Assembly: GCA_016795385.1 (NCBI GenBank) | Contig: JAEUHI010000047.1 | Coordinates: forward strand, 146,912 to 210,911 | DNA from: Verrucomicrobiales bacterium | Lineage (GTDB): Bacteria > Verrucomicrobiota > Verrucomicrobiia > Verrucomicrobiales > DEV007 | Reading direction: 5' to 3' | DNA length: 64,000 nt | Shown: piece by piece, positions 51,604 through 59,306 of the stretch | Layout of the letters: each line of letters starts with the position of its first letter | How positions within the stretch are numbered: position 1 is the stretch's first letter | Position numbers and translations under genes: made by a program | Notes under the pieces: model-generated | What the model was told of the DNA's origin: nothing | Seen by the model: only the letters and a program-made list of their open reading frames with translations | The model's database searches: none

Positions 51604-53097
51604 TCAACCTTGGCCCGCGTTTGCGGACCGTCTCGAGGTGGCAAGGCCGAGGGCGATGGTGATGAGGCAGCCGAAGAGGCTGAACCAGAGAAAAGAAACG
51701 AGCTGGGCGGGTTTTTCCGCCGTGAAGGTGCCGCTCTGGTAGAGGTGCAGGGCGAGCAGGGAAAGGAAACCGGCGAGGCAACCGGTGAGGGCTCCGCGGG
51801 TGTCGGCACGGGTCGTGAACATGCCGAGGAAAAAGAGACCGAGGAGCGGTCCGCCGACCAGACCGATGATCGTGTTGACGGACTCGACGAGATTTCCCTG
51901 CATCTTGGAGACGGCGAAGGCAAGGGCCATGACGAGAAGGCCGTAGGCGACGGTGATCCATCGGGCGCGGCGCACCTGCCGGGCATCGCTGACGGGCGCC
52001 GAGGCGGAAAGGCGCTGTTGGAAATCGACGAGGGTGGCGGAGGACAGGGAATTGAGCCCGGCGGAGATGGTCGACATGCTCGCCGCATAAATCGCGGCGA
52101 TGAGGAGACCCGGCAAGCCGGTTGGCAGCTGGGTGACAACGAAGTAGGGGAGGATCTGATCCTCTTTCTGGATGAGCCCCGCGGCGAGCGGATCGCCGTG
52201 GATCTTGTAGAAGGCGTAGAGGACGAGACCGGTGCCGTAGAAAAGAACGAGGACGGGCAGGATGAACCAGAGTTTGATCCAAAGGGAGCGACGTGCCTCC
52301 TGTAGCGATCCGGCGGTGAGGTAGCGTTGCACGGAGACCTGATCGGTCGCCATCTGCACGAGATGGAGAAACGCGGCGGCGATGAGGAGCGAGCCGAGAT
52401 TGATCCGTTCGGAGAGATCGAAGGAGAGGCTGAGATCGAGCCGGCCATCGGCGACGGCGGTCTCCCACACGCCGCCGAGTCCGCCGGGGATCTTCGACAT
52501 CGCGACGAGGGCGATGGTGAGCTGGCCGCCGAAGAGAACGACGAGCTGGATCACATCGGTCCAGATCACGGCACGCATCCCCCCGAGGGCGGTGTAGAGC
52601 GTGGTGAGGGAGCCGGTCGCGAGAATGGTGATCCAGAGGGGGATGCCGGTGACCTTTTCCAAGGCGAGGGCCGGTGCGTAAGTGGCGGCGGCGAGCCAGA
52701 GGGAAACGCGGAAGATGAAGAGTCCCGAGGCGAGGAGCCGCACGGGCAGGGCGAAACGTTCTTCGAGGAACTGGTAGGCGGTGTAGAAGCGCGACTGATA
52801 GAACTTCGGCAACATCCAGATCGTCGTGATCGGGGTGGCGATGAAGAAAGCGAGGACGGCGTAGCCGAAACCGAATCCGTTTTTGTAAACATCGGCGGGA
52901 CCGGCGAGATAACTGATGCCGGAGAAGAGCGCCGCGAGGATGGACATGGCCACGAGGAGGCTGTTCATCCCGCGTCCGGCGAGAAAATAATCACCGAGGT
53001 TTCCCGCCTTTTTCCGCGCCGACCACAGGCCGACCCCGACGGAAAGAGCGAGGTAGAGGCCGAAGAGGGCGTAATCGAGCGGAGAAAAGCGGGTCAT
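51604..53097 (-). CDS. Sodium:solute symporter (SSS family, sialic-acid/sugar-type branch)
   Basis: A 497-residue, about 13-helix protein. Landmarks: LFGLYLALSVGVGLWSARKK, GDYFLAGRGMNSLLVAMSI and the substrate/sodium segment AALFSGISYLAGPADVYKNG; helix 8 AAIYAASMSTISAGLNSLSS; and DQVSVQRYLTAGSLQEARRS. It uses the sodium gradient to import a sugar or sugar acid. Its ATG is the last unit of an upstream heptad-repeat array, so the first codons ATG-ACC-CGC are repeat-derived. No small partner gene is seen here, unlike the SSS gene at 29 kb. Confidence 0.94.
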   Translation of the reverse strand: MTRFSPLDYALFGLYLALSVGVGLWSARKKAGNLGDYFLAGRGMNSLLVAMSILAALFSGISYLAGPADVYKNGFGFGYAVLAFFIATPITTIWMLPKFYQSRFYTAYQFLEERFALPVRLLASGLFIFRVSLWLAAATYAPALALEKVTGIPLWITILATGSLTTLYTALGGMRAVIWTDVIQLVVLFGGQLTIALVAMSKIPGGLGGVWETAVADGRLDLSLSFDLSERINLGSLLIAAAFLHLVQMATDQVSVQRYLTAGSLQEARRSLWIKLWFILPVLVLFYGTGLVLYAFYKIHGDPLAAGLIQKEDQILPYFVVTQLPTGLPGLLIAAIYAASMSTISAGLNSLSSATLVDFQQRLSASAPVSDARQVRRARWITVAYGLLVMALAFAVSKMQGNLVESVNTIIGLVGGPLLGLFFLGMFTTRADTRGALTGCLAGFLSLLALHLYQSGTFTAEKPAQLVSFLWFSLFGCLITIALGLATSRRSANAGQG

Positions 53098-53111
53098 GAG
53101 TCACGGGTCAC
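53091..53111 (+). repeat. Heptad-phased repeat array at the SSS start
   Basis: GGGTCAT, GAGTCAC and GGGTCAC in 7-bp register. The first unit supplies the minus-strand start codon of the SSS gene; three weaker units continue to 53132. Confidence 0.75.
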
Positions 53112-53182
53112 GGCAGAGGGCACGAAGCTCATTCCACCATGTTCCGGCTCGGGGAACAACAGGCTTCTTCATGTATCCGTCC

Positions 53183-53217
53183 ACGACCCTCGACCCATGA
53201 CCCATGGCCGATGACCC
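53183..53217 (-). repeat. Heptad-phased repeat array in opposite orientation
   Basis: Five units on the plus strand (ACGACCC, TCGACCC, ATGACCC, ATGGCCG, ATGACCC), the complement of the GGGTCAT type at 53091. The two arrays form an inverted pair in the SSS-kup spacer. Confidence 0.75.
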
Positions 53218-53231
53218 GTGGATCGCAGGGA

Positions 53232-55121
53232 TCACACTTCCAACTGGATGCCGAGTTCGATGACCTGGCGGGGCGGCAGGTCGAAGTAACCGGTCGCGGG
53301 GCGCGAGAGTCGCGAGAGGGTGACGAAAAGTTTCTTGCGCCACGCTGCCATCTTGCCGGGGCCGGTGGTGAGAAGGACTTCCCGGCTCTGGTAGAAGGTG
53401 ATGCCGGCGGGCTTCACCTTGCCTTTGGTGGCGAGCGCGTTGCAGAGATCCTTGAAGACGTTGGGCGACTCGGCGAATCCATAACGCAGGAGGACGCGGT
53501 AGAACTCTTCGTGGAACTCCTCGATCTCGTGCCGCCGCTCCGTCGGGACGTGGGGCGCGTTCTCGAACACGACGGTGAGCAGCACGACTTGCTTGTGGAG
53601 CGCCTTGTTGTGTTTCAAATGATGGAGCAGGGCGAGGGGCAGGCCGTCGGCGGTGGCCGACATGAAGACCGCGGTGCCGGGCACGCGGATGATGCGGTCG
53701 GCCTTGATGTCGTCGATGAGGTGTTGCACGGGCAGGCGGCCGCGTTGCATGGCCTGGAAGAGGATGCCGCGGCCGTCGGTCCAGGTCTTCATCATGATCC
53801 AGATCCCCGCGGCGACCGCGAGAGGAAACCAGGCTCCCTGCATGAACTTCACGAGGCTGCCGGCGACATAACCGAACTCGATCGTCACGAAAACGGCGAC
53901 GGGCAGGGCCGCTTTCCACCAGGCCCAATCCCAGTTGTGCCGGGCCACGAAGAAAAAGAGGATGCTGGTGAGGAGCATCTCGAGCGACACGGACAGTCCG
54001 TAGGCCGAAGCGAGGTTGCTCGAGGTCTGGAAGCCGATCACGAGCGCGACGCACGAGATCATGAGGAGGAAATTCACCTGCGGCATATAGATCTGGCCGC
54101 GGATGTCGGGATTGGTGTGGATGATCTTCAGCCGCGGCAGGTAACCGAGCTGCACCGCCTGCTGGGTGAGGGAATAAACGCCGGTGATCATCGCCTGCGA
54201 AGCGATGATGGTCGCGGCGGTGGCGAGGATGACGATGGGGATGAGGAGCGAGGACGGGGCGAGATGGAAAAAGGGATGCTCGAGGGCCGCGGGATCGTAG
54301 ATCACGAGCGCCCCCTGCCCGAGATAATTCAAGGTGAGGGCGGGATAGACGAGGATGAACCAGGCCCGCTGGAGCGGTTTCGGTCCGAAGTGGCCGATGT
54401 CGGCGTAGAGGGCCTCGCAGCCGGTGACGGCGAGCAGGACCATGCCCATGATGACGATGCCATGGGTGCCGTGATGGATGAGGTAGCTGATGCCCCAATG
54501 GGGTGAAAGGGAGACGATCACCTCGGGATGCTCGAGGAATCGGTAGATCCCGAGCGAAGCGAGGGTGAGAAACCACACGATCATGATGGGCCCGAAGGCC
54601 ACCCCGATGCGGGCGGTGCCGTGTCGCTGGACGAAGAAGAGGGAGAGGAGGATGCCGACGGATACGGCGATGACGACATTCTGCGGAATGCCTTCGCGGA
54701 TTTGTTTCAGCCCCTCGACGGCGGAGAGCACGGAGATGGCGGGGGTGATCATGCCATCTCCGTAGAGAAGCGCGGCCCCGAAGAGCACGACGAGGACGAC
54801 GAACGACGTCTTGCGGACCTTGCCCTTCTTGTCGGGTGCCCGGAGGAGCGAGAGCAGGGCGAACATCCCGCCTTCGCCCTGGGCGGTCGCCCGGCTGAGG
54901 ATGGTCAGGTATTTGAAGGCGACCATGATCGTGAGCGACCAGAACATCAGCGAGATCGGGCCATAGACCATCTCGACGCCGTCTTTTCCCGGCTGATATC
55001 CCGAGTGGGCGAGACATTCGCGCAGGGCATACAGGGGGCTGGTGCCGATGTCGCCGAAAACGACACCGAGCGCCATCAAGGCCAAAGGCCAATGGGAGGA
55101 GGAGGAATGCGGTGGTTCCAT
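53232..55121 (-). CDS. kup: Kup potassium uptake protein
   Basis: A 629-residue protein with 12 predicted helices and a cytoplasmic C-terminal domain. Kup signatures: GVVFGDIGTSPLYALRECLA, ISLMFWSLTIMVAFKYLTIL, ATAQGEGGMFALLSLLR, LLYGDGMITPAISVLSAVEG and VTGCEALYADIGHFGPKPLQ. It takes up K+ with protons at low potassium. ATG at 55121 is used: the in-frame start at 55184 overlaps the upstream gene and lacks homology to the family N-terminus. It lies 34 bp downstream of the SLC13/RCK gene. Confidence 0.96.
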   Translation of the reverse strand: MEPPHSSSSHWPLALMALGVVFGDIGTSPLYALRECLAHSGYQPGKDGVEMVYGPISLMFWSLTIMVAFKYLTILSRATAQGEGGMFALLSLLRAPDKKGKVRKTSFVVLVVLFGAALLYGDGMITPAISVLSAVEGLKQIREGIPQNVVIAVSVGILLSLFFVQRHGTARIGVAFGPIMIVWFLTLASLGIYRFLEHPEVIVSLSPHWGISYLIHHGTHGIVIMGMVLLAVTGCEALYADIGHFGPKPLQRAWFILVYPALTLNYLGQGALVIYDPAALEHPFFHLAPSSLLIPIVILATAATIIASQAMITGVYSLTQQAVQLGYLPRLKIIHTNPDIRGQIYMPQVNFLLMISCVALVIGFQTSSNLASAYGLSVSLEMLLTSILFFFVARHNWDWAWWKAALPVAVFVTIEFGYVAGSLVKFMQGAWFPLAVAAGIWIMMKTWTDGRGILFQAMQRGRLPVQHLIDDIKADRIIRVPGTAVFMSATADGLPLALLHHLKHNKALHKQVVLLTVVFENAPHVPTERRHEIEEFHEEFYRVLLRYGFAESPNVFKDLCNALATKGKVKPAGITFYQSREVLLTTGPGKMAAWRKKLFVTLSRLSRPATGYFDLPPRQVIELGIQLEV

Positions 55122-55155
55122 CACGCCGGGAGCGGGACCGGGGAGGGAGGTTGCT

Positions 55156-56919
55156 TCAATGCAGCGGCCAAAGCAAGGGGACAAGTGGCAAAACCACGAG
55201 CATGAGAACGAAGGTGAGGAGGCCGCCGACCCGCACGAAATCCATGAAACGGTAGCGTCCGGGGCCGTAGACGATGACGCAGGAAGGCTCGAGTGGCGCG
55301 ATGAAGGAGATGGATGCGGCGAGCATCACCCCGATGGCGAAGGTGCGGGGATCGGCCCCGATCTCGGCGGCGGCGCTCATGGCCACGGGCAGCACGACGA
55401 GCGCGGCCGCGGCGTTCGACATGGGCTGGGTGAGGAGGATGGTGAGGACGAAGAAGCCGCCGAGGATGGCGAGTTCGCCCATGGGTTTCAGAGCGTAGAC
55501 GATCCACTCGGCGAGCCACGCGGCGGTGCCCGTTTTTTCCATCGCGGTGCCGAAGGCGGTCATGCCTCCGATGAGGATGAGCATGCGCCAATCGATCACC
55601 TCGCGGACCTGGTCGCCGGGGAGGGCGCCGGCCAGGACGATGAGGACGGCGGCGCTGAGAAGAGCGATGGAGAGCGGCACCCAGCCGACCGTACCCGCGA
55701 TGATGGCGGCGAGGAAGACCCCGGCGGTGAAGATCCCCTGGCGCAGGCGCAGGGTGGGCGGCTCGTATTCGTCGAGCACGGCAAAGCCGCTGCCCCGGCG
55801 GATCGCGGCGAGTTTCTCGGCCTTCGCCTGGACAAGGAGGACGTCGCCGGTGCGCAGGACGACGCTGCCCATGTCATGGAGGCGGGATTGACCGTGGCGG
55901 CTGATCGCCAGGACCATGAGATCGTGGGTGCGGCGCAGGTCGGCTTCGCGCAGGGTGAGACCGGCGAGATCGGAATCGGGGAGGATGACGGTCTCGGCGA
56001 CGAGGAGATCGCCATGGCGTCCGCCGACTTCGTCCGGTTCGAGCGAGGCTTTGAATTCGAGGCCTTCGATCTTCTTGATGCGGAGCAGGTCGGTGACTTT
56101 TCCCTGCACGAGGAGGAGGTCGCCTTCGGCGATGAAGAGTTCGGGCGCGGGCAGCATTTCCTGTCCGTCGCGCTCGATCCGCACAAGGCGGAATCCGATC
56201 AGATTCAGATCCCATTCGAAACTCGATTGGCCGATGAGCGGGGATTTCGGCATCACGACGACCTCGCTGTGGTAATCGCGGATCGTCTCCGGCTTCAGGG
56301 CGATGTCGCCCTTCACGTTGGGAAGCAGCTTCTCGCCGAAGAAGAGGAAGTAAAGGATGCCGATCGCCACGATGAGGAGGCCGATGGGCGCGAGTTCGAA
56401 AAGGCCGACGGGTTCCATCCCCGCGTTCTCGATGTAGCCGCTCACGGCGACGTTGGTGGAGGTGCCGATGAGGGTGCAGGTGCCCCCGAGGATGGAGGCG
56501 AAGGCGAGTGGCATGAGGAGGCGGGAGGGGCTCAGGCCCGCGGATTGGGCGAGGCCCGCGGCCGGGGAGACGAAGAGCGCCGTCACCGTCGTGTTGTTCA
56601 TGAAGGCGGAAAACGATGCCGCCACCGACATGAGGAGGAGGGTCAGCTTCTTCGGGCCCGAGCTCGAGAACTTCAGCAGGGCCGCAGCCCCGGCTTCGAG
56701 GAGTCCGCTACGCTGCAGGGCGGCGCCGATCACGAAGATGGCTCCGAGGATGATGATGATGTCGTTGCTGAATCCCGCGAAGGCTTCCTTCGGGGTGAGA
56801 ATGCCGGTCACCGTGAGCGCCGCGAGGAGCAGCAGGGTGATGACGTCGACGGAGATCTTTTCAGTCGCGAAAAGGGCTACCGCCGCGACGAGGAGGACAA
56901 GAAGGAAGGCTGTTTCCAT
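55156..56919 (-). CDS. SLC13/DASS-family transporter with two internal RCK_C (TrkA-C) domains
   Basis: A 587-residue protein. Helices at both ends resemble the DASS fold (AAAFSAFMNNTTVTALFVSP-type segment MNNTTVTALFVSP; IGTSTNVAVSGYI; RMLILIGGMTAFGTAMEKTG; TQPMSNAAAALVVLPVAMSA). Between them, residues about 210-390 hold two soluble TrkA-C repeats (LRIERDGQ-like RLVRIERDGQEMLPAPELFI and THDLMVLAISRHGQSRLHDM, each ending GDLLLVQGK or GDVLLVQAK). Such proteins carry sulfate or carboxylates with sodium, and the RCK_C domains suggest ligand control. Sulfate export or import is attractive beside so many sulfatases, but is only inference. Confidence 0.92.
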   Translation of the reverse strand: METAFLLVLLVAAVALFATEKISVDVITLLLLAALTVTGILTPKEAFAGFSNDIIIILGAIFVIGAALQRSGLLEAGAAALLKFSSSGPKKLTLLLMSVAASFSAFMNNTTVTALFVSPAAGLAQSAGLSPSRLLMPLAFASILGGTCTLIGTSTNVAVSGYIENAGMEPVGLFELAPIGLLIVAIGILYFLFFGEKLLPNVKGDIALKPETIRDYHSEVVVMPKSPLIGQSSFEWDLNLIGFRLVRIERDGQEMLPAPELFIAEGDLLLVQGKVTDLLRIKKIEGLEFKASLEPDEVGGRHGDLLVAETVILPDSDLAGLTLREADLRRTHDLMVLAISRHGQSRLHDMGSVVLRTGDVLLVQAKAEKLAAIRRGSGFAVLDEYEPPTLRLRQGIFTAGVFLAAIIAGTVGWVPLSIALLSAAVLIVLAGALPGDQVREVIDWRMLILIGGMTAFGTAMEKTGTAAWLAEWIVYALKPMGELAILGGFFVLTILLTQPMSNAAAALVVLPVAMSAAAEIGADPRTFAIGVMLAASISFIAPLEPSCVIVYGPGRYRFMDFVRVGGLLTFVLMLVVLPLVPLLWPLH

Positions 56920-57007
56920 GGGGATGCTCCGCTGGTGCGGTCGCAATGCCCGATTTTTGCCCGGAAAATTTGAGCCCGCAACTTAATTTACACTAATTCA
57001 CAAGAGA

Positions 57008-57505
57008 TTAAGCGCGGATCTTCTGTCCGACCCGCTCCTGGATCCGGCGGGCGAAGGGGAGGGGGATGTGGGGCGGCAGGGTGTGGTGTTCCTTGCGCAG
57101 GGTCAGGAAGAGCCAGCGATGCTCGAAGAGATTGAAGGCGGCGCTAAGGTCCCAGAGCGGCGGGACGACGAGCGTGACGTGCCGGGAGACCCGCTGCATC
57201 TCCTCGAAGAAAGCGCGGGGATCCTCGACATGCTCGATCGTATGGGAGCAGAGGGTGTGCTCGAACTGGCGGGCGGAAAAGGGCAGGTGGTAGATGTCGT
57301 CGACCACGACGAGGTTCGGGATCTCGGCGTGTTTCACGATATCGACGTTGATACCCCCGCCATCGGTCTTGCCGCAGCAGATGTTGAGATCCCACACCGC
57401 GCGACGCCTCCGGATGATCCCGCCCATGACCCGGTAGCTGAGCCAGTTCAAGGCGGGGAGGAGGATGACGAGGACGGCGGCGAGGCTGAGTAGGACGGAG
57501 GCCAT
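57008..57505 (-). CDS. Class I SAM-dependent methyltransferase-like protein with membrane anchor
   Basis: A 165-residue protein. An N-terminal helix (ASVLLSLAAVLVILLPALNW) precedes a short methyltransferase core: LNICCGKTDGGGINVDIV (motif I region), LVVVDDIYHLPFSARQFEHT, and the SHTIEHVEDPRAFFEEMQRV motif typical of Methyltransf_11. The core is truncated relative to full-length enzymes and motif I is unusual (CCGKTDGG), so activity is uncertain. ATG at 57505 is preferred to 57565. Neighbours are transporters, with no clear substrate. Confidence 0.72.
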   Translation of the reverse strand: MASVLLSLAAVLVILLPALNWLSYRVMGGIIRRRRAVWDLNICCGKTDGGGINVDIVKHAEIPNLVVVDDIYHLPFSARQFEHTLCSHTIEHVEDPRAFFEEMQRVSRHVTLVVPPLWDLSAAFNLFEHRWLFLTLRKEHHTLPPHIPLPFARRIQERVGQKIRA

Positions 57506-57583
57506 GGTGAGGGAGGAGAGTTGCGGCAAAGATGCAACGCAATTCCGCCTCTCCTCCCCGGGCAAGGCCGGTAGTATGACGAT

Positions 57584-57593
57584 TTTGTCAGGA
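57584..57593 (+). repeat. TTTGTCAGGA 10-mer copy 11
   Basis: Covers the stop codon of the minus-strand CPA2 antiporter: the TGA lies inside TCCTGACAAA. Confidence 0.9.
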
Positions 57594-59285
57594 GATCTTT
57601 CGTCTCGTGCGTTGCCGCAGCACTTCCCGGGTCGCGGCGATGAGGCGGCGTCCGGTCACCTGCTCCTCGTCGACGGTGACGGTGGCGCCGGCTTCGATGA
57701 CTTCGTCGGTGAAGGCGTGGTAGCGCGCCCGGGCCACGATCGCGATGTCGTCCCCGAGCTGACGGATCGAACCGACGAGGCGCACGACGGTGCGGTGATC
57801 GGGCACGGTGATGATGGCGGCGTCGGCCTGCTCGATCCCGTGATGAATGAGGAACTCGAGGTGGGTCGCATCGCCCAAGACGGCATGCAACCCCATGGAT
57901 TTCGCCAGATCGATGTTCGCGGGCCTCAGGTCGATGACGAGGCAGGAGAGGTTTTCCATCTGATCGAGATCGGTCGCGACTCGTTGTCCCGCAGGCCCGA
58001 ATCCGATGATAAAAACGAGACGCGAATCCGCGGACGGGTTGGTAACCGCCTCCCTATCCGTCGCCGCCTTTCTGGAACGCATGAGCCAGTCTTCCAGCTT
58101 TCTTCCCGCCGGCCGGGCGATGCGGACGAGGAGTGGTGTGGCGAAGAGAGCCAGCAGCGTCGCGGAGACCAATAGACGGAAGGGCTCGTCCTCGAGAACC
58201 CCTCCGGATTTGGCGATCCCCGCGATGACGACGCCGAATTCCCCCACCTGGGCGAGGGCGAGGCCCGTAGCCAGGGCATAACGTGCGGGCAGGCGGAAGG
58301 CCCGTGCGACCAAGGCCACGACGAGTCCTTTGCCTGCGATGATGAGCACCGTGAGGCCGATGACGGCAGGGAAGTTTCCCGCGATCCAGACCGGGTCGCC
58401 CAGCATGCCGACCGAGGCGAAAAACAAGGTCACAAAAAGAATGCGCAGGCCACCCACATCGGCGCGGATCTGGGTGGAGAAGGGGGATTCCGCCAGCATC
58501 ATGCCCGCGATGAAGGCACCGAGGGCGGGAGAGAGCTCCAAGGCGTGGGCCGCGAGGGCGGATCCCGTGGCAAGGACGACGGCGAGCAGCACGAGCAGCT
58601 CACGATCGCGCGAGAGGCTGAGCTGTTTCATCACCGAAGGGATCACCCAGCCCGCGAGGATGCGGAAGCCGGCCACCATCGCGACAATCAATCCCACCGC
58701 TTTTCCCAGGCCGAGGATCATTTCGGACGGTCCCCCGCCTCCCGCCAGCATCGTCACAAAAAGCACGAGCGGGACGACCGCGATGTCCTGGAGCAGGAGG
58801 ATGCCCAGTGCGGTCCGGCCGTGGACGGAATCGATCTCGGATCGGTCGGTGAGGAGCCTGAGGACGCACGCGGTCGACGAGAGTGCGACGGCGGATCCGA
58901 TGCACAGTGCCGCTTTCAGATCCTGGCCGAAGAGCATGGCCAATCCCGTGCTGAGGAAGAGCGTCGCCACTACCTGGAGCGATCCGCCGAGACCGGCGAC
59001 CGGGCCGAGGCGAAGGAGACGGCGAGCGGAAAACTCCAGACCGATCGTGAAGAGGAGTAGAGAAACCCCGAGCTCGGCGATCACCGGCACGCCGGAATCC
59101 TTGGAGACGACTCCGAGCACCTGCGGTCCCAGCACCATGCCGGCGATGAGGTAACCGAGAATGGCGGACTGGCCGAAACGCTCGAAGAGCATCCCGATTA
59201 CCAGGGCGGCGGCGAGCAGCGCAAAAAGCTGGAACACGGCTTCCCAAACACCCGATTCAGCGGCAGCGGCGGCGATGATGGGCAT
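57588..59285 (-). CDS. CPA2-family monovalent cation/proton antiporter with RCK domain (KefB-like)
   Basis: A 565-residue protein. About 12 helices start with FALLAAALVIGMLFERFGQS and GYLIAGMVLGPQVLGVVSKD, with LGILLLQDIAVVPLVLFV, where the QDIAVVP motif carries the conserved Asp, and ALAQVGEFGVVIAGIAKSGG. The cytoplasmic TrkA-N/RCK domain begins RLVFIIGFGPAGQRVATDLD and includes LHAVLGDATHLEFLIHHGIE. It exchanges K+ (or Na+) for protons and senses nucleotides or glutathione-type ligands. It forms an ion-homeostasis group with Kup and SLC13/RCK, separated from them by the methyltransferase. Confidence 0.95.
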   Translation of the reverse strand: MPIIAAAAAESGVWEAVFQLFALLAAALVIGMLFERFGQSAILGYLIAGMVLGPQVLGVVSKDSGVPVIAELGVSLLLFTIGLEFSARRLLRLGPVAGLGGSLQVVATLFLSTGLAMLFGQDLKAALCIGSAVALSSTACVLRLLTDRSEIDSVHGRTALGILLLQDIAVVPLVLFVTMLAGGGGPSEMILGLGKAVGLIVAMVAGFRILAGWVIPSVMKQLSLSRDRELLVLLAVVLATGSALAAHALELSPALGAFIAGMMLAESPFSTQIRADVGGLRILFVTLFFASVGMLGDPVWIAGNFPAVIGLTVLIIAGKGLVVALVARAFRLPARYALATGLALAQVGEFGVVIAGIAKSGGVLEDEPFRLLVSATLLALFATPLLVRIARPAGRKLEDWLMRSRKAATDREAVTNPSADSRLVFIIGFGPAGQRVATDLDQMENLSCLVIDLRPANIDLAKSMGLHAVLGDATHLEFLIHHGIEQADAAIITVPDHRTVVRLVGSIRQLGDDIAIVARARYHAFTDEVIEAGATVTVDEEQVTGRRLIAATREVLRQRTRRKIS

Positions 59286-59306
59286 GGCGATCGGGATATC
59301 GGATCG

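Noticed and set aside
55042..56973. A 643-codon acidic plus-strand frame
   Set aside because: Antisense of the kup/SLC13 region; extreme Asp/Glu/Gly/His bias typical of high-GC shadows.
2861..57593. The 10-mer as a Chi or KOPS site
   Set aside because: Both need strong strand bias relative to replication; here the two orientations are nearly equal within 64 kb.
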